From Geobacter sp. (GTDB lineage Bacteria; Desulfobacterota; Desulfuromonadia; Geobacterales; Pseudopelobacteraceae), in contig PLYK01000060.1 of NCBI GenBank assembly GCA_003151775.1, forward strand, positions 11,802 through 63,624: a DNA stretch of 51,823 bases, in the 5' to 3' direction. The notes beneath the pieces were generated by a model. It saw only the letters and a program-made list of their open reading frames with translations, was not told where the DNA came from and did not search any database. The position numbers and the translations under genes were made by a program. Below, piece by piece: positions 36,208-45,303 of the stretch (the stretch's first letter is position 1; each line of letters opens with the position of its first letter).

Positions 36208-36573
36208 ATGGCAAATATTCTCATCGTTGACGATTCTTCCACAATGCGCAAGATCATTTCACGTTCACTCAGGCAGGCAGGCCTGATGGTCGATGAAATA
36301 TATGAAGCAAGCGACGGCATTGAAGGGCTTGGTGTGCTTGCCTCCGGCAAACCGGTTACACTGATCCTCTCCGATATCAACATGCCCAACATGGACGGCC
36401 TGGAATTCATCAAACAGGTCAGGGCCAACGGTAATCCGGTCCCGATTGTCATGATCACCACGGAGGGAGGGGAGGAGATAATCAAGGAAGCCATCGCGAG
36501 CGGGGCCAGCGACAGCATCAAAAAGCCCTTTACCCCTGAACAGTTGCAGGAAAAACTGGGTGGGCTGATATGA
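36208..36573 (+). CDS. cheY: Chemotaxis response regulator CheY
   Basis: A single-domain receiver of 121 residues. The acidic pair is in LIVDDSSTMRK, the phospho-accepting Asp is in LILSDINMPNMDG, the Thr is in VMITTEGG and the Lys is in SIKKPFTPE. Phospho-CheY binds the flagellar switch (FliM/FliG). It overlaps cheX (ATGA), which makes a dedicated phosphatase pair. Flagellar genes follow 4 kb downstream. Confidence 0.92.
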   Translation: MANILIVDDSSTMRKIISRSLRQAGLMVDEIYEASDGIEGLGVLASGKPVTLILSDINMPNMDGLEFIKQVRANGNPVPIVMITTEGGEEIIKEAIASGASDSIKKPFTPEQLQEKLGGLI

Positions 36574-37076
36574 GCCTTAACGCCGACATCGCCGATAGAA
36601 CCAGATTTACGGAAGAACAGCTTGCCAGGTATGTGATCGATGCCACCAAGAACGTTTTTTCCACGATGATCATGATGGATCCGTCGGACGATTATCCTCT
36701 CAAGGACCCGATTCACCGCTTTCAATGCAGCATCACCGGGATGGTTGGATTCGCGGGCATCTATTCGGGGGTGATTTCCATACACTGCCCGGTTGCCCTG
36801 GCTCTTCAGATTACCTCCAGCATGCTCGGCATGGAATGCGAGGATGTCAACGAAGACTTAAACGATGCCATCGGTGAAATCGCCAATATGCTGGGCGGCA
36901 GCGTAAAACAGGTCCTTTCCAAGGGAGGAATGGATGTAAAACTCTCGATTCCAACGGTTATCTCCGGCGAAGATTATACTATCAACTCGCTTTCCGACAT
37001 CGACTGCGTCGTCATTCCTTTCAGAGTCAACGACAACAGGTTTCTCGTCGGACTTACCCTGAAAAAAGAAGACTAA
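36570..37076 (+). CDS. cheX: CheX-type CheY-P phosphatase
   Basis: The 168-residue protein matches the CheX/CheC/FliY phosphatase fold. The active helix contains DAIGEIANMLGGSVKQVL with the E-x-x-N pair that attacks phospho-aspartate. CITGMVGFAGIYSGVISIHC-like strands are also typical. It should dephosphorylate CheY-P. Its ATG overlaps the cheY stop, suggesting coupled translation. Confidence 0.87.
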   Translation: MSLNADIADRTRFTEEQLARYVIDATKNVFSTMIMMDPSDDYPLKDPIHRFQCSITGMVGFAGIYSGVISIHCPVALALQITSSMLGMECEDVNEDLNDAIGEIANMLGGSVKQVLSKGGMDVKLSIPTVISGEDYTINSLSDIDCVVIPFRVNDNRFLVGLTLKKED

Positions 37077-37146
37077 CCGCGCTTTGCGGCCGCAGATGCG
37101 ATGGTTACGGCGCAAGGTGTGATCCAGGACCGAAAGACAATCTCTG

Positions 37147-38241
37147 ATGGATGGATATACCACGTTACATGAGATGTTGGCCTCTGCCCTGAAGCAGGCT
37201 GGCGAGGAAAGCGGCATGCTATTGGGGCAGGAGCTTGCCATCACCCTTTCGGATTCCCTTGCCACCAGCAAAACGTCCTACTTCGGCGGTCTGGAAGATG
37301 CCTGTTTCGTGATCGGCGTCGAGTCGCGGGAGGCCTACACCGGTCTGTTTTATCTACTGTTCTCCCTGCGTGACGCCATCGTAATGAGCAGTATCCTGCT
37401 GGGCATACCCCCGGCACGCATCCAGGAAAAGAAGCGCCTGTGCATCATTGAAAACGACGACATAGATGCCTTTGCAGAGATCGCCAACATGATCAACGGG
37501 GCGTTCAATACCGTTTTTCAGGGCAGTCTCCCCAACAGGGTGCATCTGAAGTTGCTTGCGCCCAAAAAGTTCATCCCTGACGTCGATGAGTTGACTGAAA
37601 CCGAGCCGCTCCCCGAGGGCGACTTCCTCATGTTCCGCTCGAAGCTGGAGATGCCGAACCAGGAGTTGAACTATCTGGATGTGCTCATACCCGTCGAATT
37701 GGGCAACCAGTTTGATCCCCCCAGCGAGGAACCGCCGGCGCCGTCCGCTGAGGAGGAGGGCGCCCGGCCCGCTCCTGCCGAGGAGACCTTGGCAGAACCG
37801 CAAACCAAGGTTGAGGAAGGCGTTGCCGCCGCCGCTTCGTTGGAAGCCGGCCCGGCTGAGGATGGAATTGACAGCGTCGTGGTGCTGGGAGACGATCACG
37901 AGGAACGCAGCCAGATGGTGACGGCTGCCGGTTCAAGCGGCTACCAGGTGGTTGAGGGGACACTCAATGCCGACATCAAGGATCTCTTCGCCGGCCGCAA
38001 CGTTCGGCTGGTGCTGATTGGCTCACATGATGCGAATGACCGCGAACTGGCGGTCTGCATCAAGGTCAACGCCATCCGTCAGTATTCTCCGCCCCCAATT
38101 ATCATGAGTGCCCAGCGCTGGACCAGGACGGCCGTATTGAAAGCATTGAAATATGGCGCCAGGGAGATTATCATCAATCCCTGCAGCGAAGAGGAACTGA
38201 TTGCCAAGGTGCGCAGGTTCTGTAAGCCGCCGGTGCAGTAG
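37147..38241 (+). CDS. CheC-like phosphatase domain fused to a degenerate receiver
   Basis: The first 185 residues resemble a CheC/CheX phosphatase domain, with DAFAEIANMINGAFNTVF (Glu111 and Asn114 as the phosphatase pair). A Pro/Ala/Glu-rich linker (about 190-238) joins a receiver-like domain to residue 364. That domain keeps an acidic pocket (VVVLGDDHEER) and a Ser at the switch position (IIMSAQ). The phospho-accepting Asp is replaced (VLIGSHD), and the conserved Lys is Asn (IIINPCSEEEL). It is probably a non-phosphorylatable partner domain that recruits or regulates, for example by binding CheY or a switch protein. It follows cheY-cheX. Confidence 0.75.
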   Translation: MDGYTTLHEMLASALKQAGEESGMLLGQELAITLSDSLATSKTSYFGGLEDACFVIGVESREAYTGLFYLLFSLRDAIVMSSILLGIPPARIQEKKRLCIIENDDIDAFAEIANMINGAFNTVFQGSLPNRVHLKLLAPKKFIPDVDELTETEPLPEGDFLMFRSKLEMPNQELNYLDVLIPVELGNQFDPPSEEPPAPSAEEEGARPAPAEETLAEPQTKVEEGVAAAASLEAGPAEDGIDSVVVLGDDHEERSQMVTAAGSSGYQVVEGTLNADIKDLFAGRNVRLVLIGSHDANDRELAVCIKVNAIRQYSPPPIIMSAQRWTRTAVLKALKYGAREIIINPCSEEELIAKVRRFCKPPVQ

Positions 38242-38271
38242 CGGCCAGTGACGGTCAGGGAGATCCCATCA

Positions 38272-40395
38272 ATGTTGACTTCTCGGTGCGGCTTTTATGC
38301 GCTGACGCGCGGCAGGGTTGTCGCGAATGCCGTACCGGTAGTGCTGCTGGCCATTTTTGTTGCCGCGGCGATTATCCCGTATTCTGCCCAGGCCTCCATC
38401 CCCAATCGTGTTTTTCGGGCCGAAATCCACCCCAAACAGGGTTATACACGTATAATTCTGCTACTCAAAGAAAACCCGCAATTTTCCATTGTACCTCTGC
38501 CCGGCAATAGATTACGCCTGACGCTTCAGGAGACGGACGGCCCGCTTTTTCGTAAATACCTGCGCTATTCGGATCAAAGCATCGGCGGTTTGGTGTTCTC
38601 CAGGCGGGGGGCGGACCTGCAAGTCACGTTTCAAGCGGCATCCGGGACAGGGTGGCGCGATGTCAGCGTAGACGGCACCTGCGCCATTGCCTTGGATGTC
38701 GGTAAAAAATTCAGCCCGGAGTCTCCCCGCCTGTTCACTGCCGGACGTGAAAAAATCTGGAACGGCGTGGGGAAACTGGTGCGGGATTTTGATCCGCCCT
38801 TGAAAATAGATATCCCCTTTTTGCCGACCGACCGGCAGATCCTGAAGAATATCCTTAATAACACCGACCAGTTGGCTTTCATTGCCGCTGAGGCGGCACT
38901 CTACAAAGGGTCTCTGACCGAAGCCGAGGATTCCTTCACCCAGTTTGCCTCCCGGCAGAGCGCGGTGAGACCGCTCGCCCTCTACCGGCTCGGCGAGACA
39001 TGGTACAAGTTGCAGAAATATCCCCAGGCGTTGACCGCCTTTCGCGAGGCCGAAAAGATCTGGCCGGCATTCCTTGCCTACAACCCGAGTGTTACGTTTT
39101 ATTATGGGGATAGCATCGCCCGGAGCGGTGACCTTGCCGGCGCCCGCGTGCTTCTTGCCCGCCTGATCGCCCGGCTCGCGGACAAGAAGTTCGCTCCCAC
39201 CCTGCTGGTGCGTCTGGCCGACATCCTGACCCGCCAGGGTCACGACCCGGAGGCGCTGGCCATCTATCGCACGGTGGCCGATAATTTCCCGGATAACAAG
39301 GCCAGGCAAATGGCGCGGATGCGTTTGGCCGACCGCGATTTTCTCCGTGCCACCCCGTGGGACTATCGGCGCCTGAGTGATCGCTACCTGGATATCTCGC
39401 GCCAGAGTAACGATGTGGATATGCGCGAAGAGGCCCTTTTCAAGCATGTCCTGTTGCTTTCCATTCATGGCGGGGCGTCCGATGCCTTGCAGCAGCTCGT
39501 GCTGTTTCAGAGAAGATTCCCGCGCGGGGTCTACGTTACAGTGTGCCGAACCATCCTGGAGGTGCTGGTTGCCCAGGTGTACCAGGAAAACAACTGGGAC
39601 AAGGATGCCCCCGGCTTGATCAGGTTTGTAGAGGAGCAGCAGGACTACCTGGCCGCCTGCATGGATGTGCCCGATTTTCTCCGGCATGTTGTCAAGGCTT
39701 ACGACGAGGTGGGCCGGCCCATTGAACTGGTCAAATTCTTAAGCACCCTGCTTGATCATCAATGGGCTGCCGCCAGTGCGCCCTATCTCTATGACAAAAT
39801 CGCCTCCAATGCGGATCTTCTCGGCGATAGCGTCCTGACCGAGAAGACATTGCGCACATTCTTGCGGAAATTCCCCACCCATCCCCAGGCTCGGCTTATG
39901 CTGGAGCGTTTGGGCAGGGTGTATTTCATGGGCGGTAAATACCAGGAGGTCCGGGATACCCTGTTATGGCTGCTCAACAAGAAAGAACACGCCCAAAAGA
40001 GCGAGAGCTACTACTATCTCGGCCGCTCTTTGTGGGAGCAGAAAGGGTTTGGTCAGGCGATTACGGCCATGGATCTCTATATTGCTACGGCCGGCCGGGA
40101 GGAAAAGGACGCTCAATATCTGCCAGACGCCTATTCAGTGGCCGCCTCGGCCCGTCTGGCTTCGGGGGACAAGAAGGGCGCCCTGCGCATGCTTGACGCC
40201 GGCATCAAACTGCCCGGCGGCGGGCGCAAAGAGGAATTTCTCTACAAGGCGGGCGAGATCAATGCCCTTGAGGGGAAGAAGCAGGTCGCCCGTTCGTATT
40301 TCGAACAGGTGGTGATAAAAGGCAACGACGAGGATTGGAAAAGGCTGGCGCAACAGGCCATAGAGTCGTTGGAGCCGGGGCCCGTCAAGCACTAG
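38272..40395 (+). CDS. TPR-repeat envelope protein, function unknown
   Basis: A 707-residue protein with an N-terminal hydrophobic signal/anchor (about residues 16-40 ending SAQA). A beta-rich AMIN-like segment follows (RVFRAEIHPKQGYTRIILLL). From about residue 215 to the end there are many tetratricopeptide-type helical pairs, for example ALYRLGETWYKLQKYPQALT, ALAIYRTVADNFPDNKARQ and YYYLGRSLWEQKGFGQAITA. TPR proteins scaffold assemblies. Its place between chemotaxis and flagellar genes suggests a motility- or envelope-linked role, but this is only context. I chose ATG 38272 (AGGGAG nine bases upstream) over GTG 38248. Confidence 0.8.
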   Translation: MLTSRCGFYALTRGRVVANAVPVVLLAIFVAAAIIPYSAQASIPNRVFRAEIHPKQGYTRIILLLKENPQFSIVPLPGNRLRLTLQETDGPLFRKYLRYSDQSIGGLVFSRRGADLQVTFQAASGTGWRDVSVDGTCAIALDVGKKFSPESPRLFTAGREKIWNGVGKLVRDFDPPLKIDIPFLPTDRQILKNILNNTDQLAFIAAEAALYKGSLTEAEDSFTQFASRQSAVRPLALYRLGETWYKLQKYPQALTAFREAEKIWPAFLAYNPSVTFYYGDSIARSGDLAGARVLLARLIARLADKKFAPTLLVRLADILTRQGHDPEALAIYRTVADNFPDNKARQMARMRLADRDFLRATPWDYRRLSDRYLDISRQSNDVDMREEALFKHVLLLSIHGGASDALQQLVLFQRRFPRGVYVTVCRTILEVLVAQVYQENNWDKDAPGLIRFVEEQQDYLAACMDVPDFLRHVVKAYDEVGRPIELVKFLSTLLDHQWAAASAPYLYDKIASNADLLGDSVLTEKTLRTFLRKFPTHPQARLMLERLGRVYFMGGKYQEVRDTLLWLLNKKEHAQKSESYYYLGRSLWEQKGFGQAITAMDLYIATAGREEKDAQYLPDAYSVAASARLASGDKKGALRMLDAGIKLPGGGRKEEFLYKAGEINALEGKKQVARSYFEQVVIKGNDEDWKRLAQQAIESLEPGPVKH

Positions 40396-40425
40396 TGTCC
40401 CATGACTGACCGCACGGGACACTAG
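40392..40425. terminator. Hairpin after the TPR gene
   Basis: A perfect 10-bp inverted repeat (CTAGTGTCCC / GGGACACTAG) with a 14-base loop begins inside the last codons of the TPR gene. It lacks a T-run, so it is at best a weak or factor-assisted terminator. The rest of the 238-base gap before flgB has no feature I can support. Confidence 0.45.
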
Positions 40426-40633
40426 AGGCAGGGGGCAGCGGGAACTGTCAAGAATCGGACCCAGTCAAAAAACTGACACGAAACGGTTGAAGATTGCGCA
40501 CGGGATGTCTTGTCGTGCGTGCTACAATGGCGGCATTCCAGGCAGGCGGATGCCCGCAGTGGGGAAGGATTTGAAATGGGTATGTATTTTGCAGAAAGAA
40601 GCCAGCATGCTTTTTTGGAAGGGAAGGACTACA

Positions 40634-41056
40634 ATGCCGATTGACGGAATTTTTGGCACAACCATTGATTTGCTGGGTAAAAACATCGACCTGCGGGCCA
40701 AAAGCCAAAACCTGATCTCTTCGAATATCGCCAACGCGGAAACCCCCAACTATATCCCTAAATCTCTGGACTTCGAGCAGGAATTGCAGGGTGCGGTCAA
40801 AAATGGCGGCAAAGGGACGCCGGCCATCACCAACCCGCGGCATCTGCAGTTGAAAGGGGCCGCAGCCCGCCTCCAGTCCGTGACCGGGCACGTCGTCGAA
40901 ACCCCTGCCAAGACCCCCGGCAACGACGGCAATGCGGTGGAACTGGAAAATGAGATGGGCAAGCTGCTCGAGAACCAGATCATGTACAACGCCTCGGTCC
41001 AGATGCTCTCTAAAAAGTTCGGTGATTTGACTACAGCAATCAAGGGAGGCATCTAA
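40634..41056 (+). CDS. flgB: Flagellar basal-body rod protein FlgB
   Basis: FlgB forms the proximal rod. The protein starts MPIDGIFGTTIDLLGKNIDL and contains the rod signature SSNIANAETPNYIPKSLDFE. The C-terminal helix has LLENQIMYNASVQMLSKKFG. I chose ATG 40634 with GGGAAGGA upstream (140 residues, normal); longer in-frame starts run into sequence without family resemblance. It overlaps flgC by one base and opens the flagellar cluster. Confidence 0.93.
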   Translation: MPIDGIFGTTIDLLGKNIDLRAKSQNLISSNIANAETPNYIPKSLDFEQELQGAVKNGGKGTPAITNPRHLQLKGAAARLQSVTGHVVETPAKTPGNDGNAVELENEMGKLLENQIMYNASVQMLSKKFGDLTTAIKGGI

Positions 41057-41496
41057 TGGATTTTTTCAGCTCAATGAATATCAGCTCCTCGGCCCTTACG
41101 GCTGAGCGGACCAGGATGAACCTGATCTCCGGCAATTTGGCCAACGCCAGTTCAACCAGGACCTCCGAGGGAGGGCCGTACAAACGTAAGGATGCGGTCT
41201 TTTCCGCCGCCCCTGTGGAGAGCCCTTTCAACCGGGCGTTGGACAGCGCTGCCGGCCAGCAGGCGCGCCAGGTGGAGATTACGGAGATCGTAGAGGACCA
41301 GAATCCTCCGCGCATGCAGTACGAGCCCGGCCATCCCGATGCCAATGCCCAGGGCTACGTGGCCATGCCCAATGTGAACGTTGTTGAGGAGATGGCTGAC
41401 ATGATCAATGCAAGCCGCAGCTATGAAGCCAATGTAACGGCTGTTCAGGCCGCCAAGAGTATGGCGCTCAAAACGCTCGAAATCGGCAGCAAGTAG
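41056..41496 (+). CDS. flgC: Flagellar basal-body rod protein FlgC
   Basis: FlgC is another proximal-rod subunit. MDFFSSMNISSSALTAERTR and NLISGNLANASSTRT are the N-terminal rod motif. The C-terminus has MADMINASRSYEANVTAVQAA and KSMALKTLEIGSK. Length (146) is typical. It shares the flgB stop region and precedes fliE. Confidence 0.95.
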   Translation: MDFFSSMNISSSALTAERTRMNLISGNLANASSTRTSEGGPYKRKDAVFSAAPVESPFNRALDSAAGQQARQVEITEIVEDQNPPRMQYEPGHPDANAQGYVAMPNVNVVEEMADMINASRSYEANVTAVQAAKSMALKTLEIGSK

Positions 41497-41548
41497 TTTG
41501 AAGCCGAGTAGTGTATCTTAACCGGTTCAACCCTCCGGGAGGTTTAGT

Positions 41549-41851
41549 GTGGAAATAAATGGTATTGGAAGCGGCATCGGCCTCGGTGCGGCATTCCCTG
41601 ATGTCAGCGGGGCAAAATCGACTTCTGCGGTCGAGGGGGCCGGAAAATTTTTCAGCGAACTCGTTTCCAAGGTGAACAATATGCAGACCCAGTCAGATCA
41701 GGCCATTCAGGGGCTTGCCACCGGAGAAAACAAGAATCTCCATGAGGTGATGATCTCCATGGAAAAGGCCAGCATCTCCTTCCAGTTCCTGTCGCAGGTG
41801 CGTAACAAGGCTGTCGAGGCCTATCAGGAAGTGATGCGCATGCAGGTCTAG
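41549..41851 (+). CDS. fliE: Flagellar hook-basal body complex protein FliE
   Basis: FliE joins the MS ring to the rod. The 100-residue protein has the conserved C-terminal part [19 protein letters not shown] and [16 protein letters not shown]. The start is GTG, with GGGAGG six bases upstream. It lies between flgC and fliF, the standard order. Confidence 0.94.
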   Translation: MEINGIGSGIGLGAAFPDVSGAKSTSAVEGAGKFFSELVSKVNNMQTQSDQAIQGLATGENKNLHEVMISMEKASISFQFLSQVRNKAVEAYQEVMRMQV

Positions 41852-41913
41852 GGCACGTGATTTCCAGTCAACAGATTCGTCGTGCGGGGTTGATCTGAGA
41901 GAGATCCCGTTTC

Positions 41914-43530
41914 TTGCAAGTACGTGAAAGGATGTTAGCGTTCTACATGCCCGAAGGATTACAGAGACTTATAGAGCCTTTCATGGTGCTGTCCCCCGGC
42001 AAACGCATGCTCATTGCCGGCATAGCGTTTTTGTCGGCGTTGGCCTTCGCTGTCCTGATCTTCGTCTTCAATCGAACCGACTACCGGCCGCTCTTCACCA
42101 ATCTCAGCGCGGAGGATGCCGGGGAAATCGTAAAAAAACTGAAGGACGCCAAGACCCCTTACCAGATTACGGCAGATGGCAAGGGGATTCTCGTCCCATC
42201 CGATAAGGTCTACGAGATGCGTCTTTCTTTGGCTTCAGAGGGATTGCCGCAGGGCGGCGGCGTCGGCTTCGAAATATTTGACCGCAAGAATTTCGGCATG
42301 ACGGAGTTCGTCCAGAAGATCAATTACCAACGCGCCCTTCAAGGGGAGCTTTCCCGCACCATTTCCCAACTCAACGGTGTCGAGCAGGCGCGCGTTCACC
42401 TGGTAATGCCGGAAAAATCACTTTTCCAGGAAAATGAAAAGCCCGCCACCGCCTCCATTGTGCTCAAGATGAAGTCGAACCGTCCCCTGAGCGATAACGA
42501 GGTCCAGGGGGTGGTACATCTGGTCGCTTCTTCGATCGAGGGGATGGACCCTGAGCATATCACCGTCCTCGACAGCCGCGGCAAGATCCTCAGCAAAGGG
42601 GGCAGCAGCGATCCGGCTACCCGCATGACCGCTTCCATGCAGGATACCCAGAGCGTTTACGAGAAAAATGTTGAAGAGCGTATCCAGTCGCTGTTGGACC
42701 GTATTGTCGGATCGGGGAAATCTGTAGCGCGGGCGACAGCGACCTTTGACTTCAAGCAGGTGGAGCGGGTTGACGAGAAATTCGATCCGGAGACGGTTGC
42801 CGTCAGGAGTGAACAGCGCACCGAGGAAAAGGGCGCATCCAGCAGCACGATCGCCGGTGTCCCCGGGGTACAGACCAATCTCGGCAAGCCCCCCCCTAAG
42901 CCCGCCTCGGCTTCCGGCGGCGGCTCAAAGAACGATGAAACCCTCAACTATGAAGTGAGTCGGTCAACCTCCAAAACCATTGAACCGGTTGGGACCCTGA
43001 GCAAGATATCCGTGGCCGTCCTGGTGGACGGCAAGTACGATATGCCCGCAGCCGTCAAGGACGGACAGGTCGGCAAGGCCAAATATATCCCCCGCTCTCC
43101 CGACGAGTTGCAAAAGATCGAAACCCTCGTAAAGAGTGCGATCGGCTTCAACGCCGAACGGGGGGACCAGTTGAGCGTACAGAACATCCCCTTCCAGGAC
43201 ATGGGCGATACCGGCGCGGCCGAAACGTCCGCCTGGTGGAGCAGCCCTTTCTTCATGGCGCTCTACAAAAACCTTCTGATCGGTCTGGGGTTCCTGGCAA
43301 TGGTCTTATTTGTCATCAGGCCGCTTCTCAAATCGCTCAGAGTGATAAAACCGCCTGTATTTGAGACGTTTGAACCGATCAGCGAGGTGCCCGATAAACT
43401 CTCTTCCTCCGAAAGGACCCAGATAGCCGTGCAGATGGCCGAACAGCAGACTCTTATCGAAACGGCCAAAAAGGATCCCTACCAGGTTGCCCAGATACTT
43501 CAGAACTGGTTGGGCGAAGAGAATAACTAA
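41914..43530 (+). CDS. fliF: Flagellar MS-ring protein FliF
   Basis: FliF builds the membrane MS ring on which the flagellum assembles. The first membrane helix is MLIAGIAFLSALAFAVLIFV. The YscJ/FliF domain contains FNRTDYRPLFTNLSAEDAGEIV in two halves, MTEFVQKINYQRALQGELSR and ARVHLVMPEKSLF. The second helix near residue 445 (LLIGLGFLAMVLFVIRPLL) precedes the FliG-binding tail. The start is uncertain: TTG 41914, ATG 41932 and ATG 41947 are all possible, none with an ideal ribosome-binding site. Confidence 0.93.
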   Translation: MQVRERMLAFYMPEGLQRLIEPFMVLSPGKRMLIAGIAFLSALAFAVLIFVFNRTDYRPLFTNLSAEDAGEIVKKLKDAKTPYQITADGKGILVPSDKVYEMRLSLASEGLPQGGGVGFEIFDRKNFGMTEFVQKINYQRALQGELSRTISQLNGVEQARVHLVMPEKSLFQENEKPATASIVLKMKSNRPLSDNEVQGVVHLVASSIEGMDPEHITVLDSRGKILSKGGSSDPATRMTASMQDTQSVYEKNVEERIQSLLDRIVGSGKSVARATATFDFKQVERVDEKFDPETVAVRSEQRTEEKGASSSTIAGVPGVQTNLGKPPPKPASASGGGSKNDETLNYEVSRSTSKTIEPVGTLSKISVAVLVDGKYDMPAAVKDGQVGKAKYIPRSPDELQKIETLVKSAIGFNAERGDQLSVQNIPFQDMGDTGAAETSAWWSSPFFMALYKNLLIGLGFLAMVLFVIRPLLKSLRVIKPPVFETFEPISEVPDKLSSSERTQIAVQMAEQQTLIETAKKDPYQVAQILQNWLGEENN

Positions 43531-43559
43531 AAATATGCATGAGGCGGACGGGTGTATAC

Positions 43560-44564
43560 ATGACGGGAACGATGACCGGATCTGAAAAAGCTGCCATCCT
43601 GCTGCTCTATCTGGGTAACGATGTTACCAGTAAGGTTTTTGAGCATATGGATGACGACGAGATAAAAAAGATCAGCAAGAGCATGGCCCACTTGGGTCAT
43701 GTGCCACGAAGCGCCATCATGCAGGTGGTGGAGGATTTCACCGGCGTTATTAACCCTGAGGCCGGGATTTTTTCCCAGGGAGAGGAATTTGTCCGCAAGA
43801 TCCTTGTAAAGGCGCTTGGCCCTGTCAAAGCCGATATGCTCATGGAGGAGTTGCAGGCCTCCAGTTACGGCGACCTGGTGGATATTCTGGGCAACATGGA
43901 TTCCAAAAGCATCGCCAACTTCCTGTCCCAGGAGCATCCCCAAACCGTTGCGGTCATCCTGGCCAAGCTGAAATCCAAGCAGACCAGCGAGATAATCAGC
44001 CTGCTCCCCCAGGAGTTGCAGGCCGAAGTCGTTCTGAGGATTGCCGATGTCGAACAAGTCTCGCCGGATATTCTCCAAGAAATCGATGACGTAATACGAC
44101 GGGAAATCAAGTCCATGGGAGGTGTTCAACGCTACAAGGTGGGCGGCGTTGAGAAGGTCGTGGACATGTTCAACCATTTTGACCGCAGCAAGGAGAAGCA
44201 GATCCTTGACAAGCTGGACGTGCTCAGCCCGCCCCTTGCAGAGATCATCCGCAAACACCTGTTTACCTTCGAAGACATCTTCAAACTGGATGACCGCGGT
44301 ATTCAGGCCATCATGCGCGAGGTTTCGAACGACACCCTGACCCTGGCCATGAAAACGTCCCCGGACGAGGTCAAGGACAAGATCTTCAGGAACATCTCCA
44401 GCCGTGCAGCGGAAATGATCAAGGAGGATTTGGAAGTCATGGGACCGGTGCGGCTCTCGGATGTCGACAAGGCCCAGTCAGAGATCATCAAGGTTGTGCG
44501 TAAGATGGAAGAGGAAGGTAAGATTGTACTGGCCGGACGCGGGGGAGACGATGTCCTCGTCTAG
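43560..44564 (+). CDS. fliG: Flagellar motor switch protein FliG
   Basis: FliG is the rotor protein that interacts with the stator to generate torque. The N-terminal domain starts MTGTMTGSEKAAILLLYLGN. The middle domain has EHPQTVAVILAKLKSKQTSE with its EHPQT motif. The C-terminal torque domain has FTFEDIFKLDDRGIQAIMRE and ISSRAAEMIKEDLEVMGPVR. I prefer ATG 43560 because family members begin just before the T-G-x-x-K-A motif; ATG 43539 is also in frame. It overlaps fliH by 14 bases. Confidence 0.94.
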   Translation: MTGTMTGSEKAAILLLYLGNDVTSKVFEHMDDDEIKKISKSMAHLGHVPRSAIMQVVEDFTGVINPEAGIFSQGEEFVRKILVKALGPVKADMLMEELQASSYGDLVDILGNMDSKSIANFLSQEHPQTVAVILAKLKSKQTSEIISLLPQELQAEVVLRIADVEQVSPDILQEIDDVIRREIKSMGGVQRYKVGGVEKVVDMFNHFDRSKEKQILDKLDVLSPPLAEIIRKHLFTFEDIFKLDDRGIQAIMREVSNDTLTLAMKTSPDEVKDKIFRNISSRAAEMIKEDLEVMGPVRLSDVDKAQSEIIKVVRKMEEEGKIVLAGRGGDDVLV

Positions 44565-45291
44565 GATCTTGAAATCCGCCCAGTTCGACGGGACCGTCCT
44601 GGCGGAGTTCGACTTCGGCCAGGCGGGCCAACACAACGGCGGGGCCACTGTGACCGGTTTCGTCCCGATGGGGATATTCGACTCGTCTGAGATCGATACG
44701 GCGCGTGAAGCGCCGGTCTCCGACGTTTCTCCGGAAGCTGTGGAACCTGCCGGGGTTGTCATGACCGAGGAAGAGTTGGACCAGCAACTCCGCGATGCCT
44801 TCAACAGCGGCCTCCAGGAAGGGAAAAACCTAGCCGAACGTGGTTTGGTCAATGTTTTCAGGTCGCTGCGGGGTGCTGCCGAGGGGATTCGTAACCTGCG
44901 GGACAAGGTCATGCGGGAATCGGAGGATGAGCTTCTCAATCTCGTCATGATGGTTAGCCGCAAGGTGATCCTGAGAGAGGCGAGAGCGGACCGGTCCATC
45001 CTTGAGAGTATGATCCGATCCGCTGTTGCTGGTCTCTCTGAGCGCGACAGGATAACCGTCCGCCTTAATCCTGATGACTACGCGATGATTACCAGCGGAC
45101 ACGGGGAATTTTTCCGCCAGGAGTTGAAGAGTGACCAGATGCGCTTCAATGCCGATGCTGCCGTTTTGCCGGGCAATTGCCAGATAGATACCGAGATGGG
45201 AACCATGGATGCCAGCATTGATGCCCAACTTGACGAAATCCTCCGGCGCCTTTTTGAGGAACGAAGCCAGGCCCCGGCTCCCGACGCCTGA
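44551..45291 (+). CDS. fliH: Flagellar export stator protein FliH
   Basis: FliH binds and controls the export ATPase FliI. The 246-residue protein has a variable N-terminus. A central helix (EEELDQQLRDAFNSGLQEGK) follows, and a C-terminal domain has VSRKVILREARADRSILE, then ITVRLNPDDY, all FliH/YscL-like. The start overlaps the fliG stop with GGAG close to the ATG. Position before fliI supports the call. Confidence 0.87.
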   Translation: MSSSRILKSAQFDGTVLAEFDFGQAGQHNGGATVTGFVPMGIFDSSEIDTAREAPVSDVSPEAVEPAGVVMTEEELDQQLRDAFNSGLQEGKNLAERGLVNVFRSLRGAAEGIRNLRDKVMRESEDELLNLVMMVSRKVILREARADRSILESMIRSAVAGLSERDRITVRLNPDDYAMITSGHGEFFRQELKSDQMRFNADAAVLPGNCQIDTEMGTMDASIDAQLDEILRRLFEERSQAPAPDA

Positions 45292-45303
45292 CCCGGGAGC
45301 CCC

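Noticed and set aside
40426-40633. Possible sigma-54 promoter before flgB
   Set aside because: CTGACACGAAACGGTTGAA resembles the -24/-12 pattern but lacks the GG and GC dinucleotides at the required 10-base spacing.
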